DNA from: VAZQ01 sp963725185
GTDB taxonomy: Bacteria; Pseudomonadota; Alphaproteobacteria; Rhizobiales; Xanthobacteraceae
Reading direction: 5' to 3'
Length of the DNA: 64,000 bases
Assembly: GCA_963725185.1 (NCBI GenBank)
Contig: CAVRXO010000006.1
Coordinates: forward strand, 868,001-932,000
Below, piece after piece: positions 53,255 through 61,091 of this stretch; the stretch's first letter is position 1; the number at the start of each line of letters is the position of its first letter. Below the pieces are notes generated by a model that was given only the letters and a program-made list of their open reading frames with translations, made no database searches and had not been told where the DNA came from. The position numbers and the translations under genes are program-made.

Positions 53255-54132
53255 TGGGTTGGCTTCGGGAGCGCTTTGTCGACCGCGGCAAGCTCGCTCA
53301 GCATCCAGGCCTGGTAGTTCTTGCCGGCGGGCTCGGTCTCGGTCGCCCCGACGACGGGGACATGGGATGCCTTGGCGATCTTCTCCATCCGCACCGCGAT
53401 CGGATCGGAGGCCTGGCTGTTGTAGATCAAGAGCTTGACCTGGTGGGTCTTGAGATCCTTCTCGAAGGCCGCCACGTCCGAGGCGCTGGGCTCGGTATTG
53501 TTCATGACCGCGAGCTGGAACGAGTCGTTCCTCACCTGCATCCCGAGCGCGTCGAACATGTAGCCGAAGATCGGCTCGGTGGCGGTCACCGGCGTGCCCA
53601 TCAGCCGGTCGTGCAGCTCGGCGACCTTGGCTTGAATCGGCTTCACCGAGTCCTCGAAGCTCGCTGCGCGCTGCTCGTAACCGTCCTTGTGGTCCGGGTC
53701 GGCCGCGACCAGCGCCTCGGTGAGGGATTTCGCCATCGCCAGCATCGCGGCCGTGTCGTACCAGACATGCGGGTTGTCGCCGGTCTTCTTGCCGACCAGA
53801 TCGGCGACCACGATCACCTTGCGGTCGCCCGACTTGGCGGCCTTGAGCAGCTTCTCCATCCACGGGTCATAGTCGATGCCGCTGTAGATGACGATCTGTG
53901 CGGCGGAGACATTCCGGCCCACGGAAGGACTCACCTCGAACAGATGCGGGTCCTGGTCGGGGTTGCTGAGAATGCTGGTCACCTTGACGTTCGAGCCGCC
54001 GATCTGCTTGGCGACATCGCCATAGAAGTTCTCGGCAGCGACGATATTGACCGGTTGCTTATTACCCGTCTGCCCCCAAGCGGATGAAATGGAAACTAGC
54101 GCGACGGCGGCGGCGATGGCAACGGATTTCAT
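53251..54132 (-). CDS. znuA: Metal ABC transporter solute-binding protein (ZnuA/PsaA-like)
   Basis: 293-residue cluster A-I periplasmic metal-binding protein; signal peptide at 1-20. Apparent ligands: His63 (DPHLFEVSP), His122 (NPHVWYD), Glu186 (TEPIFGYMFD) and Asp243 (QASDPIAVRM). True ZnuA has a third histidine where Glu186 is; His-His-Glu-Asp is the set of manganese proteins such as PsaA. No His-rich loop is present. The Zur-like box before the gene and the divergent TonB receptor favour zinc, so the metal is uncertain. First gene of the operon. Confidence 0.85.
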   Translation of the reverse strand: MKSVAIAAAVALVSISSAWGQTGNKQPVNIVAAENFYGDVAKQIGGSNVKVTSILSNPDQDPHLFEVSPSVGRNVSAAQIVIYSGIDYDPWMEKLLKAAKSGDRKVIVVADLVGKKTGDNPHVWYDTAAMLAMAKSLTEALVAADPDHKDGYEQRAASFEDSVKPIQAKVAELHDRLMGTPVTATEPIFGYMFDALGMQVRNDSFQLAVMNNTEPSASDVAAFEKDLKTHQVKLLIYNSQASDPIAVRMEKIAKASHVPVVGATETEPAGKNYQAWMLSELAAVDKALPKPTQ

Positions 54133-54209
54133 TCTGACCTCCCGGGCACAGTCGTGTGATGAGGTGTAGGTCGCGGCAAGTCGGGCGGAGCGAGCGACCT
54201 TGACGAACT

Positions 54210-54233
54210 GAAACGATATAACATAGACATTTC
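54210..54233 (-). promoter_or_regulatory. Zur-like box of the metal ABC operon
   Basis: An imperfect palindrome read on the minus strand as GAAATGTCTATGTTAT followed by ATCGTTTC (24 bp), 77 bp before the znuA start. The GAAA...TTTC ends and the central TATGTTATAT resemble the Zur consensus GAAATGTTATA-N-TATAACATTTC with one extra base. Assignment to Zur is by memory of the consensus. Confidence 0.5.
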
Positions 54234-54516
54234 TGCGGTCAAGCCGACCCTCCGACGCGCGCTGCGCGATCGATGCTTCCAGGGCTGATCGATGTCTTCA
54301 AATCTCTGCGAACCGACCGGAGATTTTCGTGCTTGCGATCGGGCAGGGAGCGGCGAGGCACCGGTAGGTCGTGCCCTGCGACATTGCGGGGGCGCTTTGT
54401 GCACGCCACCAGGTCGCCGGAGCCTGGCTGTGACAATGCGGTCACAGCGCGGCCGGAACCGCGCGGACACGCAGCTGTGATCGTCAAGGCTCGGCTTGAC
54501 AGGCGCGCCTTCGATT

Positions 54517-54539
54517 GTAATGTTATACTATATCAGTCG
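54517..54539 (+). promoter_or_regulatory. Zur-like box of the TonB receptor operon
   Basis: The 23-bp sequence GTAATGTTATACTATATCAG + TCG matches the Zur-type palindrome GAAATGTTATA-N-TATAACATTTC closely in its left half and centre (ATGTTATA-C-TATA). It lies about 79-101 bp before the receptor start. Most likely zinc-dependent repression of the receptor-exbB-exbD-tonB operon. Confidence 0.6.
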
Positions 54540-54617
54540 TTCCCGCGCGGGCCGGAGGGCGTGGCTTGTTGGGTGCGCCCGTTGGCGCGGAACGCCGAAA
54601 GAAAGATGGGGGGAAGG

Positions 54618-57077
54618 ATGTCAAACCGCGTGATCCGCGTGCTCGTTCTCGGCAGCTCGGCACTCGTATCGGTCTATTGCCTTGTCGGAATCGGCTCCGC
54701 GCAAACGCCTGCGACGCCGCCAGCCCCCGAAACCCCGCAGGCGCAACCGGCAGCGCGCACGCCCGGCGCGTTGCCGACCATCAACGTGGAAACCACCAAG
54801 AAGCAGCCGGCCAAGAAGCAGGCCGCGCGGCGGCCGCCGCCCAAGCCCGCGGCTGCGCCCGCCGCGGTGACCCAGCAAGCGACCGTGGAGCGGCAGATTC
54901 AGACGCAAGTCACGACCTTCAACGATGCGCGCAGCAACATCTACACGACGGTCGGCGCCAATTCCGAGGCGATCGGCAAGGAAGACATCCAGAAGCTGCC
55001 GCAGGGCGAGAACACCCCGGTCGACAAGGTTCTGGTGCAGTCATTCCCGGGCGTTTCGCAGGATTCCGCCGCCAGCGGCAGTCTTCATGTCCGCAACGAG
55101 CACGGGAACGTGGCCTATCGGATCAACGGCATCATGCTGCCGGACGGCGTCAGCGGCTTGGGGACGATCCTGGAGACCGGCATGATCGGCAACCTGACGC
55201 TGCTCACGGGGGCGCTGCCGGCCGAGTTCGGTCTGCGCACTGCCGCCGTGCTCGACATCCAGACCCGCGAGGGCGCCTTCGACGGCGGCGGTAAGATCAG
55301 CGTCTATGGCGGCAGCCACGAGACGTTCACGACCGCTTACGAATACGGCGGCACCATCGGGGGCGATTGCCACTCGGTCCCGCCGGCGCCGGGGATGTTC
55401 GTGAAGGCGCCGCCGCCCGGAAGCTGCGGTCCGGTCACCGAATATTTCTTCACCGGCCGTTACCTCACCAACAGCCTCGGGATCGAGAATCCGACGTCGG
55501 AGCCGGAGGCGATCCATGACCTCACCCGGCAGGAGCGCGGCTTCGGCTACATCTCGACCATCATCGATCCGACATTGCGGGTGAGCTTCATCACCGGGGC
55601 GTCGCTCGGCAAGTTCCAGATTCCCGACAATCCAGGCCAGACCCCGCTCCTGGCATCGGCCTTCGGGGTGACCAACTTCGATTCCTCGAAGCTGGACGAG
55701 AACCAGCAGGAGCGCACCTACTATAACGTCCTGTCGGTGCAGAAGGCGGTCAACGACGTCGATCTCCAGCTCTCCTATTTCAACCGCTACAGCAGCCTGC
55801 ATTTCGTCCCCGATCCGATCGGCGACCTGTTGTTCAACGGCGTCGCCTCCGACGTCTATCGCGCCACCTTCGCCAACGGCCTGCAGGGCGACGGCTCCTA
55901 CCGGATCAACGACGCCCACACATTGCGCACCGGCTTCTCGGTCACCTCCGAGAGGACGCAGAACACCAACACCTCCGGCGTCGAGCCGTGCACGATCTGC
56001 GACGGCACGGACAATATCGATGCGCCGTTCGCAGTGACCGACGCGGTTGCCAAGGCGGGCTGGCTCTATGCCGTCTACGCGCAGGACGAATGGAAGATCA
56101 CCAACCAGTTCTCCATCAATGGCGGCCTGCGCTTCGATCAAATGGACGAATATGTCAGCGCCAACCAGCTCAGCCCACGCATCAGCTTCGTCTACACGCC
56201 GCTGCCGGGCACGACCTTCCATGCCGGCTATGCCCGCTATTTCACGCCGCCGCCGCAGAGCATCGCGGCGCCGGTCAATCTGTCGTTGTTCGCGAACACG
56301 ACCGCGCAGCCCTCCCAGTTCCTGGAGGATCCGGTGCTGCCGGAGCGCTCCAACGTCTACGACGCCGGCGTGACCCAGGTCTTCTCCCACGGCTGCGCGC
56401 CGGTGGCGAGCAGCACCTTCACCAAGGCGCCGCCGCCGCCGTTGTCGGACTGCGAAAAGCTCGAGCTCGGCCTCGACGCCTACTACAAGACCGCCCGCGA
56501 CCTGCTCGACGACGGCCAGTTCGGCGCCGCCCTGGTGCTGAGCGGCTTCAACTATGACAAAGCCTATAACGAGGGCGTGGAAGGCAGCGTCAAATACCGC
56601 AACGGCGGCTTCCAGGCCTACGGCAATGTCGCCTGGGGCATCCAGAAAGCGACGAATCCCGTCTCCAACCAATTCCTGTTTGATAACGCCAGCCCGCTCG
56701 CCGATCTCGGCGGCTTGACCGAGTTTCAATACCTCCAGACCCATTACATCTTCACGGATCACACCCAGATGTGGACGGCTTCGGCCGGCGTCTCCTACCT
56801 CTGGATGGGCACCCAGTTCACCGCGGACATAATCTACGGCAGCGGGCTGCGCGACGGCGACGCCAATACCGGCACCGTCCCGGCCTATACCCAGGTCAAT
56901 GCCGGCGTGTCGCACGAGTTCGTGGGCTACACCAAGATGCCGTTCACCTTGCGCTTCGACGTGGTGAACGTCTTCGACACCGTCTACCTGATCAGGGACG
57001 GGTCGGGCATCGGCGTGTTCGCGCCGCAATACGGACCGCGCCGCGGCTTCTTCGCCGGCTGGTCGTCCAAGCTGTGA
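54618..57077 (+). CDS. TonB-dependent outer-membrane receptor
   Basis: 819-residue receptor. Signal peptide (VLGSSALVSVYCLVGIGSAQ), a Pro/Ala/Lys-rich stretch to about residue 90, then a plug domain (EAIGKEDIQKLPQGENTPVD, VLVQSFPGVSQDSAASGSLH, YRINGIMLPDGVSGLGTI) and a 22-strand barrel ending NVFDTVYLIRDGSGIG and a terminal strand RRGFFAGWSSKL. No N-terminal signalling domain. Two cysteines lie in EPCTICDG of an outer loop. It is the first gene of an operon with exbB, exbD and tonB, and a Zur-like box is upstream. The cargo is inferred to be zinc or a zinc complex. I start at ATG 54618 (GGGGGGAAGG); ATG 54606 is possible. Confidence 0.88.
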   Translation: MSNRVIRVLVLGSSALVSVYCLVGIGSAQTPATPPAPETPQAQPAARTPGALPTINVETTKKQPAKKQAARRPPPKPAAAPAAVTQQATVERQIQTQVTTFNDARSNIYTTVGANSEAIGKEDIQKLPQGENTPVDKVLVQSFPGVSQDSAASGSLHVRNEHGNVAYRINGIMLPDGVSGLGTILETGMIGNLTLLTGALPAEFGLRTAAVLDIQTREGAFDGGGKISVYGGSHETFTTAYEYGGTIGGDCHSVPPAPGMFVKAPPPGSCGPVTEYFFTGRYLTNSLGIENPTSEPEAIHDLTRQERGFGYISTIIDPTLRVSFITGASLGKFQIPDNPGQTPLLASAFGVTNFDSSKLDENQQERTYYNVLSVQKAVNDVDLQLSYFNRYSSLHFVPDPIGDLLFNGVASDVYRATFANGLQGDGSYRINDAHTLRTGFSVTSERTQNTNTSGVEPCTICDGTDNIDAPFAVTDAVAKAGWLYAVYAQDEWKITNQFSINGGLRFDQMDEYVSANQLSPRISFVYTPLPGTTFHAGYARYFTPPPQSIAAPVNLSLFANTTAQPSQFLEDPVLPERSNVYDAGVTQVFSHGCAPVASSTFTKAPPPPLSDCEKLELGLDAYYKTARDLLDDGQFGAALVLSGFNYDKAYNEGVEGSVKYRNGGFQAYGNVAWGIQKATNPVSNQFLFDNASPLADLGGLTEFQYLQTHYIFTDHTQMWTASAGVSYLWMGTQFTADIIYGSGLRDGDANTGTVPAYTQVNAGVSHEFVGYTKMPFTLRFDVVNVFDTVYLIRDGSGIGVFAPQYGPRRGFFAGWSSKL

Positions 57078-57156
57078 CCGACCAGGCATGAGCATTCAAG
57101 ATGGGGCCGGGGGACGTGCGTACCGATCGCAAGACAACAAGAAAGGCCCCCGATCC

Positions 57157-58005
57157 ATGGCGGTCATCACCTGGAACAGATCGAAGACCGCGTTGAGGTC
57201 CGTGTCCGCGGCCCTTGCGGTTGCGGTCTCGACCGCTGCCGCGATGGCGCAAGCCCCCGGCGAGCCCGCGGCGGGTGCTGCCGACATTACGACATTGCCG
57301 CGCGACCTCTCGCCTTGGGGCATGTTCGCCAGTGCCGATCCGCTGGTGAAGGCGGTATTGATCGGGCTCGCCTTCGCGTCGGTCGTCACCTGGACGGTGT
57401 GGCTCGCCAAGACCATCGAGCTCATCGTGGCGCGGCGGCGCGTGCGCGCGGACCTGGCGACGCTCGGCGCGGCGCGGCGGCTCGCCGACGGCGTCGAGCG
57501 GATCAACGCGAGGCAGAGCCCGGCCGGAACATTCCTGGAAGCCGCGGTAGCCGAGATCGAACTGTCCCAAATGAGCGCCGAGCCGGACGGCATCAAGGAA
57601 CGCATCGCCTCGCGGCTGGAGCGGATCGAGGCCGCCTGCGGCCGGCGCATCATGCGCGGCTTGAGCATGCTCGCCACCATCGGGGCGACCGCGCCGTTCG
57701 TCGGACTGTTCGGCACGGTCTGGGGCATCATGAACAGCTTCATCGGCATCTCGCGCGAGCACACCACCAATCTGGCGGTGGTGGCGCCGGGCATCGCGGA
57801 GGCGCTGCTGGCGACCGCCTTCGGGCTGGCGGCGGCGATCCCCGCGGTCGTCATCTACAACATGTTCGCGCGCTCGATCGCCGGCTATCGGGCGCTGCTG
57901 GCCGACGCCTCGGCCGCCGTGCTGCGGCTGGTGAGCCGCGACCTCGACCGCCAAGCGACGGGACCGGCGTCGGCCCGCCGGCCGGCGGTGTCGGCGGCGG
58001 AGTGA
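57157..58005 (+). CDS. exbB: ExbB (MotA/TolQ/ExbB proton channel)
   Basis: 282-residue inner-membrane proton channel subunit that, with ExbD and TonB, powers the outer-membrane receptor. Signal-like hydrophobic N-terminus (SAALAVAVSTAAAMA), first helix VLIGLAFASVVTWTVWLAKT, then the long cytoplasmic loop and helices GLSMLATIGATAPFVGLFGT and LLATAFGLAAAIPAVVIYNM, which carry the family motif. Start at ATG 57157 (AAAGG upstream). It lies 79 bp after the receptor and 16 bp before exbD. Confidence 0.9.
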   Translation: MAVITWNRSKTALRSVSAALAVAVSTAAAMAQAPGEPAAGAADITTLPRDLSPWGMFASADPLVKAVLIGLAFASVVTWTVWLAKTIELIVARRRVRADLATLGAARRLADGVERINARQSPAGTFLEAAVAEIELSQMSAEPDGIKERIASRLERIEAACGRRIMRGLSMLATIGATAPFVGLFGTVWGIMNSFIGISREHTTNLAVVAPGIAEALLATAFGLAAAIPAVVIYNMFARSIAGYRALLADASAAVLRLVSRDLDRQATGPASARRPAVSAAE

Positions 58006-58021
58006 TCGCGAGGAGACCTCC

Positions 58022-58447
58022 ATGAGCGTGCGTCTCGACCACGGCGACGACAGCCTCGCCGACATCCACGAGATCAACGTCACGCCGTTCATCGACGTGA
58101 TGCTGGTGCTGCTGATCATCTTCATGGTGGCGGCGCCGCTCGCCACCGTCGACATCGCGGTGAACCTCCCGACCGCGGCCGCGCAGGCGCAGCCGCGGCC
58201 GCCGATGCCGCAGTTCCTCACCGTCAAGGCCGACCTCACGCTGGCGCTCGGCGATCAACCGGTCGAGCGCGACGAGCTCGGCGGCACGCTCGACGCCGCG
58301 ACCCAAGGCGACCACGACGCGCGCATCTTCCTGCGCGCCGACAAGACGGTGACCTACGGCGACCTCATGGAGGTCATGAACCTGCTGCGCGGCGCCGGCT
58401 ATCTCAAGATCGCGCTGGTCGGGCTCGAGAAGGCGCCGGCGCCATGA
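58022..58447 (+). CDS. exbD: ExbD (biopolymer transport)
   Basis: 141-residue ExbD: cytoplasmic start, one transmembrane helix with the proton-carrying aspartate in INVTPFIDVMLVLLIIFMVA, then a periplasmic domain (FLTVKADLTLALGDQPVERD, IFLRADKTVTYGDLMEVMNL). The stop overlaps the tonB start as ATGA. Strong GAGGAGACCTCC spacing at the ATG. Confidence 0.92.
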   Translation: MSVRLDHGDDSLADIHEINVTPFIDVMLVLLIIFMVAAPLATVDIAVNLPTAAAQAQPRPPMPQFLTVKADLTLALGDQPVERDELGGTLDAATQGDHDARIFLRADKTVTYGDLMEVMNLLRGAGYLKIALVGLEKAPAP

Positions 58448-59067
58448 TCGCGCTCGGCGCCCAAGACCGGCGCGAGCTGATCCGCTGGCTCGTCTGCGGC
58501 GTGGTGGTCGTGTTCGCGCATGCCGGCATCGCGGCCGCGCTGATCGATTGGCGCGAACCGGTCGAGGACACCGAGGTGGGCACCGACGCGATCGTGGTCG
58601 AGTTCCAGCCGGAGCAGGTTCAGACCGAACCGACACCGCCGGTCGAGAAAATCCTGGAAAAGGAGGAGCCGCTGCCGGAGCAGCCGTCGGAAGCCATGCT
58701 CCCGGCCAAGCCCCCTGAGACGCCGCCCGAGCCGCCGCGCGAAGAAGTGCCCGTCGTCATTCCGCAGCAGACCCGCGCGCGCGCGGATGTTGCGACCTGG
58801 AAGAGCCAGATCATTACGCTGCTCGAGCACAACAAACGCTACCCCACGGAAGCGCGCGCGCGCGGCGAGCACGGCGTGACGCGGCTCGCCTTTCGCATCG
58901 ACCCGGACGGGCATCTCATGTCGAGCCGCATCGTGACGAGCTCGGGCTCGGCCGCGCTCGACGAGGAGACACTCGCATTGGTGCGGCGCGCACAGCCGTT
59001 CCCGCCGCCGCCGCCCGAGCTTGCCGGCAGCGAGCTGACGGTGCCGGTCAGCTTCAACATTCGCTGA
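58444..59067 (+). CDS. tonB: TonB energy transducer
   Basis: 207 residues: an N-terminal membrane anchor (LIRWLVCGVVVVFAHAGIAA), a Pro/Glu-rich spacer (about 45-105, PEQPSEAMLPAKPPETPPEP), and a C-terminal TonB domain (YPTEARARGEHGVTRLAFRI, DEETLALVRRAQPFPPPPPE, LTVPVSFNI). The spacer reaches across the periplasm to the receptor's TonB box. Overlaps exbD by four bases. Confidence 0.92.
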   Translation: MIALGAQDRRELIRWLVCGVVVVFAHAGIAAALIDWREPVEDTEVGTDAIVVEFQPEQVQTEPTPPVEKILEKEEPLPEQPSEAMLPAKPPETPPEPPREEVPVVIPQQTRARADVATWKSQIITLLEHNKRYPTEARARGEHGVTRLAFRIDPDGHLMSSRIVTSSGSAALDEETLALVRRAQPFPPPPPELAGSELTVPVSFNIR

Positions 59068-59132
59068 GGGGGCAGGACACACGCGGTTGCGCGGACGCGG
59101 TTCTGCATGTTCAAGCACCGAGGGGAGCGCCT

Positions 59133-59594
59133 TTGAAAAGACCGCCATTGCGTCCGCGACCGGTCGTAACCGGTGCAGCGGCTCTCATCTGCGCCATCCT
59201 TTGCACCATCCTTGCCGGATTTTCCCGTGCGCGTGCCGATGACGCCGCTTCCGCGACGTGGGTACCGCCGCTGTGGACCTGCCATTACATCGCGGCGACC
59301 CCGCGCGGGCCGTTGCAGATCACCGCCAAGTTTCAGGTCCTGGGCGACGAGCTTGCGGAGGTCGATACTATTCCCAAAGGCCTCAACTTCAGCGAGAAAT
59401 ACAAAATCCTGGAGAACACCGATACCGACATCGTGGCCGCCATCTCGATCGCCAAGATCGGCCAGATCCCGCCGCCCGGCATCGGCGCGGTGATCGTCAT
59501 CATCGCCAAGCAAAACGGCCTGTTCCAGCAATCCGGCGCCATCCTGGGCCTGCGGACCGGCGCACCTACGCTCGGTCACTGCGAAAGCCAGTGA
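59133..59594 (+). CDS. Small secreted protein behind tonB, unknown
   Basis: 153 residues with a signal peptide (VVTGAAALICAILCTILAGF). The mature part (WVPPLWTCHYIAATPRGPLQ, LGDELAEVDTIPKGLNFSEK, TDIVAAISIAKIGQIPPPGI) has two cysteines (WTCHY and LGHCESQ) that may form a disulphide, and looks like a compact beta protein. No family recognised. TTG start at 59133 after GAGGGGAGCGCC. It lies 65 bp after tonB, so it may be the last gene of the metal operon; a periplasmic metal carrier is a guess. Confidence 0.65.
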   Translation: MKRPPLRPRPVVTGAAALICAILCTILAGFSRARADDAASATWVPPLWTCHYIAATPRGPLQITAKFQVLGDELAEVDTIPKGLNFSEKYKILENTDTDIVAAISIAKIGQIPPPGIGAVIVIIAKQNGLFQQSGAILGLRTGAPTLGHCESQ

Positions 59595-59721
59595 GTTGTT
59601 GCGGAAGCAGACGGTTTGACGCGTCTCACATGGTGACCGCCACAAACGATGGCGTTGGCGTGCGGCGTTGCAGGAGCGGTCGTGCCCCCCTACCCTCGGT
59701 TCCAATAACCGAGGGCGTGAC

Positions 59722-60945
59722 ATGACCACCGCGGAAGATCGCGCTGCCGTGCCGGCGGAGGGCCAAGGAAGCTGGCGCGAGGTGCTGGCGGTTTTTTTGC
59801 GGCTGGGTCTCACCTCGTTCGGCGGCCCGGTCGCGCATCTCGGCTATTTCCGCGAGGAGTTCGTCAACCGGCGGCATTGGCTCGACGATAAGAGCTATGC
59901 GGATCTGGTCGCGCTGTGCCAGTTCCTGCCCGGCCCCGCGTCAAGCCAGGTCGGCATCGCGGTCGGCCTGTTGCGCGCCGGCTATGCGGGAGCGCTGGCG
60001 GCCTGGACCGGCTTCACGCTGCCCTCGGCGGCGGCGATGGTGCTGTTCGCCTATGGGGTGGGCCTCGTCGGCGATACGGCCGGCGCGGGCTGGCTGCACG
60101 GGCTCAAGGTCGCGGCGGTCGCGGTGGTGGCGCAGGCGGTGCTCGGCATGGCCCGCGCGCTCGCGCCCGACCGGCCGCGCGCCACGCTCGCGGTGGCGGC
60201 CGCCATCGTGACGCTCGCGGTGCCGTCCGCCTGGGGGCAGATCGGCGCGATCCTGCTGGGCGGCGCGGTGGGCATCAGCCTGTTCGAGCACAGGCCGCAG
60301 GGCGATCACGTCGCGTTGCCGTTGCGCGTGAGCCGCCCGACCGGCGCCGCCTTGCTGGTCGTGTTCGCGCTCTTGCTGATCGGGCTGCCGATCCTGGCGG
60401 GCGCGTCCTCCTCGCAGGCCTTGAAGGAATTCGATGCGTTCTATCGCGCCGGTTCGCTGGTGTTCGGCGGCGGCCATGTGGTCCTGCCCTTGCTGCAGGC
60501 CGCGGTGGTGCCGCCCGGCTGGGTGAGCAACGAAACCTTTCTGGCCGGCTATGGGGCGGCCCAGGCGGTGCCGGGTCCGCTGTTCACCTTCGCCGCCTAT
60601 CTGGGCGCTGTCATGAACGCGCCGCCCAACGGTTGGCTCGGCGCCGTCATCTGCCTGGTCGCGATTTTCCTGCCCTCGTTTTTCCTGGTCATCGGCGCCA
60701 TGCCGTTCTGGGAAGACCTGCGCCGGGGCGCGGCCGCCCAAGCGGCGCTCGCCGGCGTCAACGCCGCTGTGGTCGGATTGCTGCTGGCGGCGCTCTATCG
60801 TCCGGTCTGGACCACCGGCATCACCAGCGCGGCCGATTTTGCGCTGGCGAGCGCGGATTTCCTGCTGCTGTTCATGTGGCAAGCACCGCCCTGGCTGGTG
60901 GTGATCCTGAGCGCGCTCGCCGGCGCGGCGATTGCAGGTCTGTAG
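59722..60945 (+). CDS. chrA: Chromate transporter, long-chain CHR family
   Basis: 407-residue membrane protein with two homologous CHR domains of about six helices each. Domain 1 has RLGLTSFGGPVAHLGYFREE and ALCQFLPGPASSQVGIAVG; domain 2 has GSLVFGGGHVVLPLLQAAVV and GYGAAQAVPGPLFTFAAYLG. These FGGP/FGGGH and PGP motifs define ChrA, which exports chromate (or takes up sulfate analogues) using proton motive force. No chrB regulator adjacent. ATG 59722; an upstream TTG extension at 59668 is less likely. The stop codon lies within a palindromic repeat. Confidence 0.88.
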   Translation: MTTAEDRAAVPAEGQGSWREVLAVFLRLGLTSFGGPVAHLGYFREEFVNRRHWLDDKSYADLVALCQFLPGPASSQVGIAVGLLRAGYAGALAAWTGFTLPSAAAMVLFAYGVGLVGDTAGAGWLHGLKVAAVAVVAQAVLGMARALAPDRPRATLAVAAAIVTLAVPSAWGQIGAILLGGAVGISLFEHRPQGDHVALPLRVSRPTGAALLVVFALLLIGLPILAGASSSQALKEFDAFYRAGSLVFGGGHVVLPLLQAAVVPPGWVSNETFLAGYGAAQAVPGPLFTFAAYLGAVMNAPPNGWLGAVICLVAIFLPSFFLVIGAMPFWEDLRRGAAAQAALAGVNAAVVGLLLAALYRPVWTTGITSAADFALASADFLLLFMWQAPPWLVVILSALAGAAIAGL

Positions 60946-61047
60946 CCCGGATGGAGCTCTTGCGTAATCCGGGAGCGGCGGTCCCTGCATCCCGCATAGC
61001 CCGCGAAGACGGGCGTAAACGCCCTAGTGCGCTCCATGCGGGCTACA
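60941..61047. repeat. Inverted repeat overlapping the chrA stop codon
   Basis: Arms TGTAGCCCGGATGGAGC (60941-60957) and GCTCCATGCGGGCTACA (61031-61047), with one mismatch, enclose about 70 bp. The TAG inside the left arm (60943-60945) is the stop of chrA. A shorter inner palindrome (GCGAAGACGGGCGTAAACGC) is also seen. This is a common dispersed repeat type. Confidence 0.7.
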
Positions 61048-61091
61048 CGAGGCAATCGCGTCCATCAAAAAATTCGATTATCACTCCCGCC

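Larger units (their letters stand above)
54133..54617. promoter_or_regulatory. Divergent control region between the metal ABC operon and the TonB receptor
   Basis: 485 bp with no gene. Two Zur-like boxes stand at 54210-54233 (before the ABC operon) and 54517-54539 (before the receptor), each close to its own gene. The DNA between them has no supported coding region, despite an open frame in the receptor's register reaching back to 54273. Confidence 0.6.

Noticed and set aside
55041..57095. 684-codon minus-strand frame
   Set aside because: Shadow of the TonB receptor; no signal peptide or domain.
59916..61091. N-terminal 392 codons of an 841-codon plus frame
   Set aside because: This part is an out-of-frame reading of chrA; only the part from ATG 61092 is the MmgE/PrpD gene.
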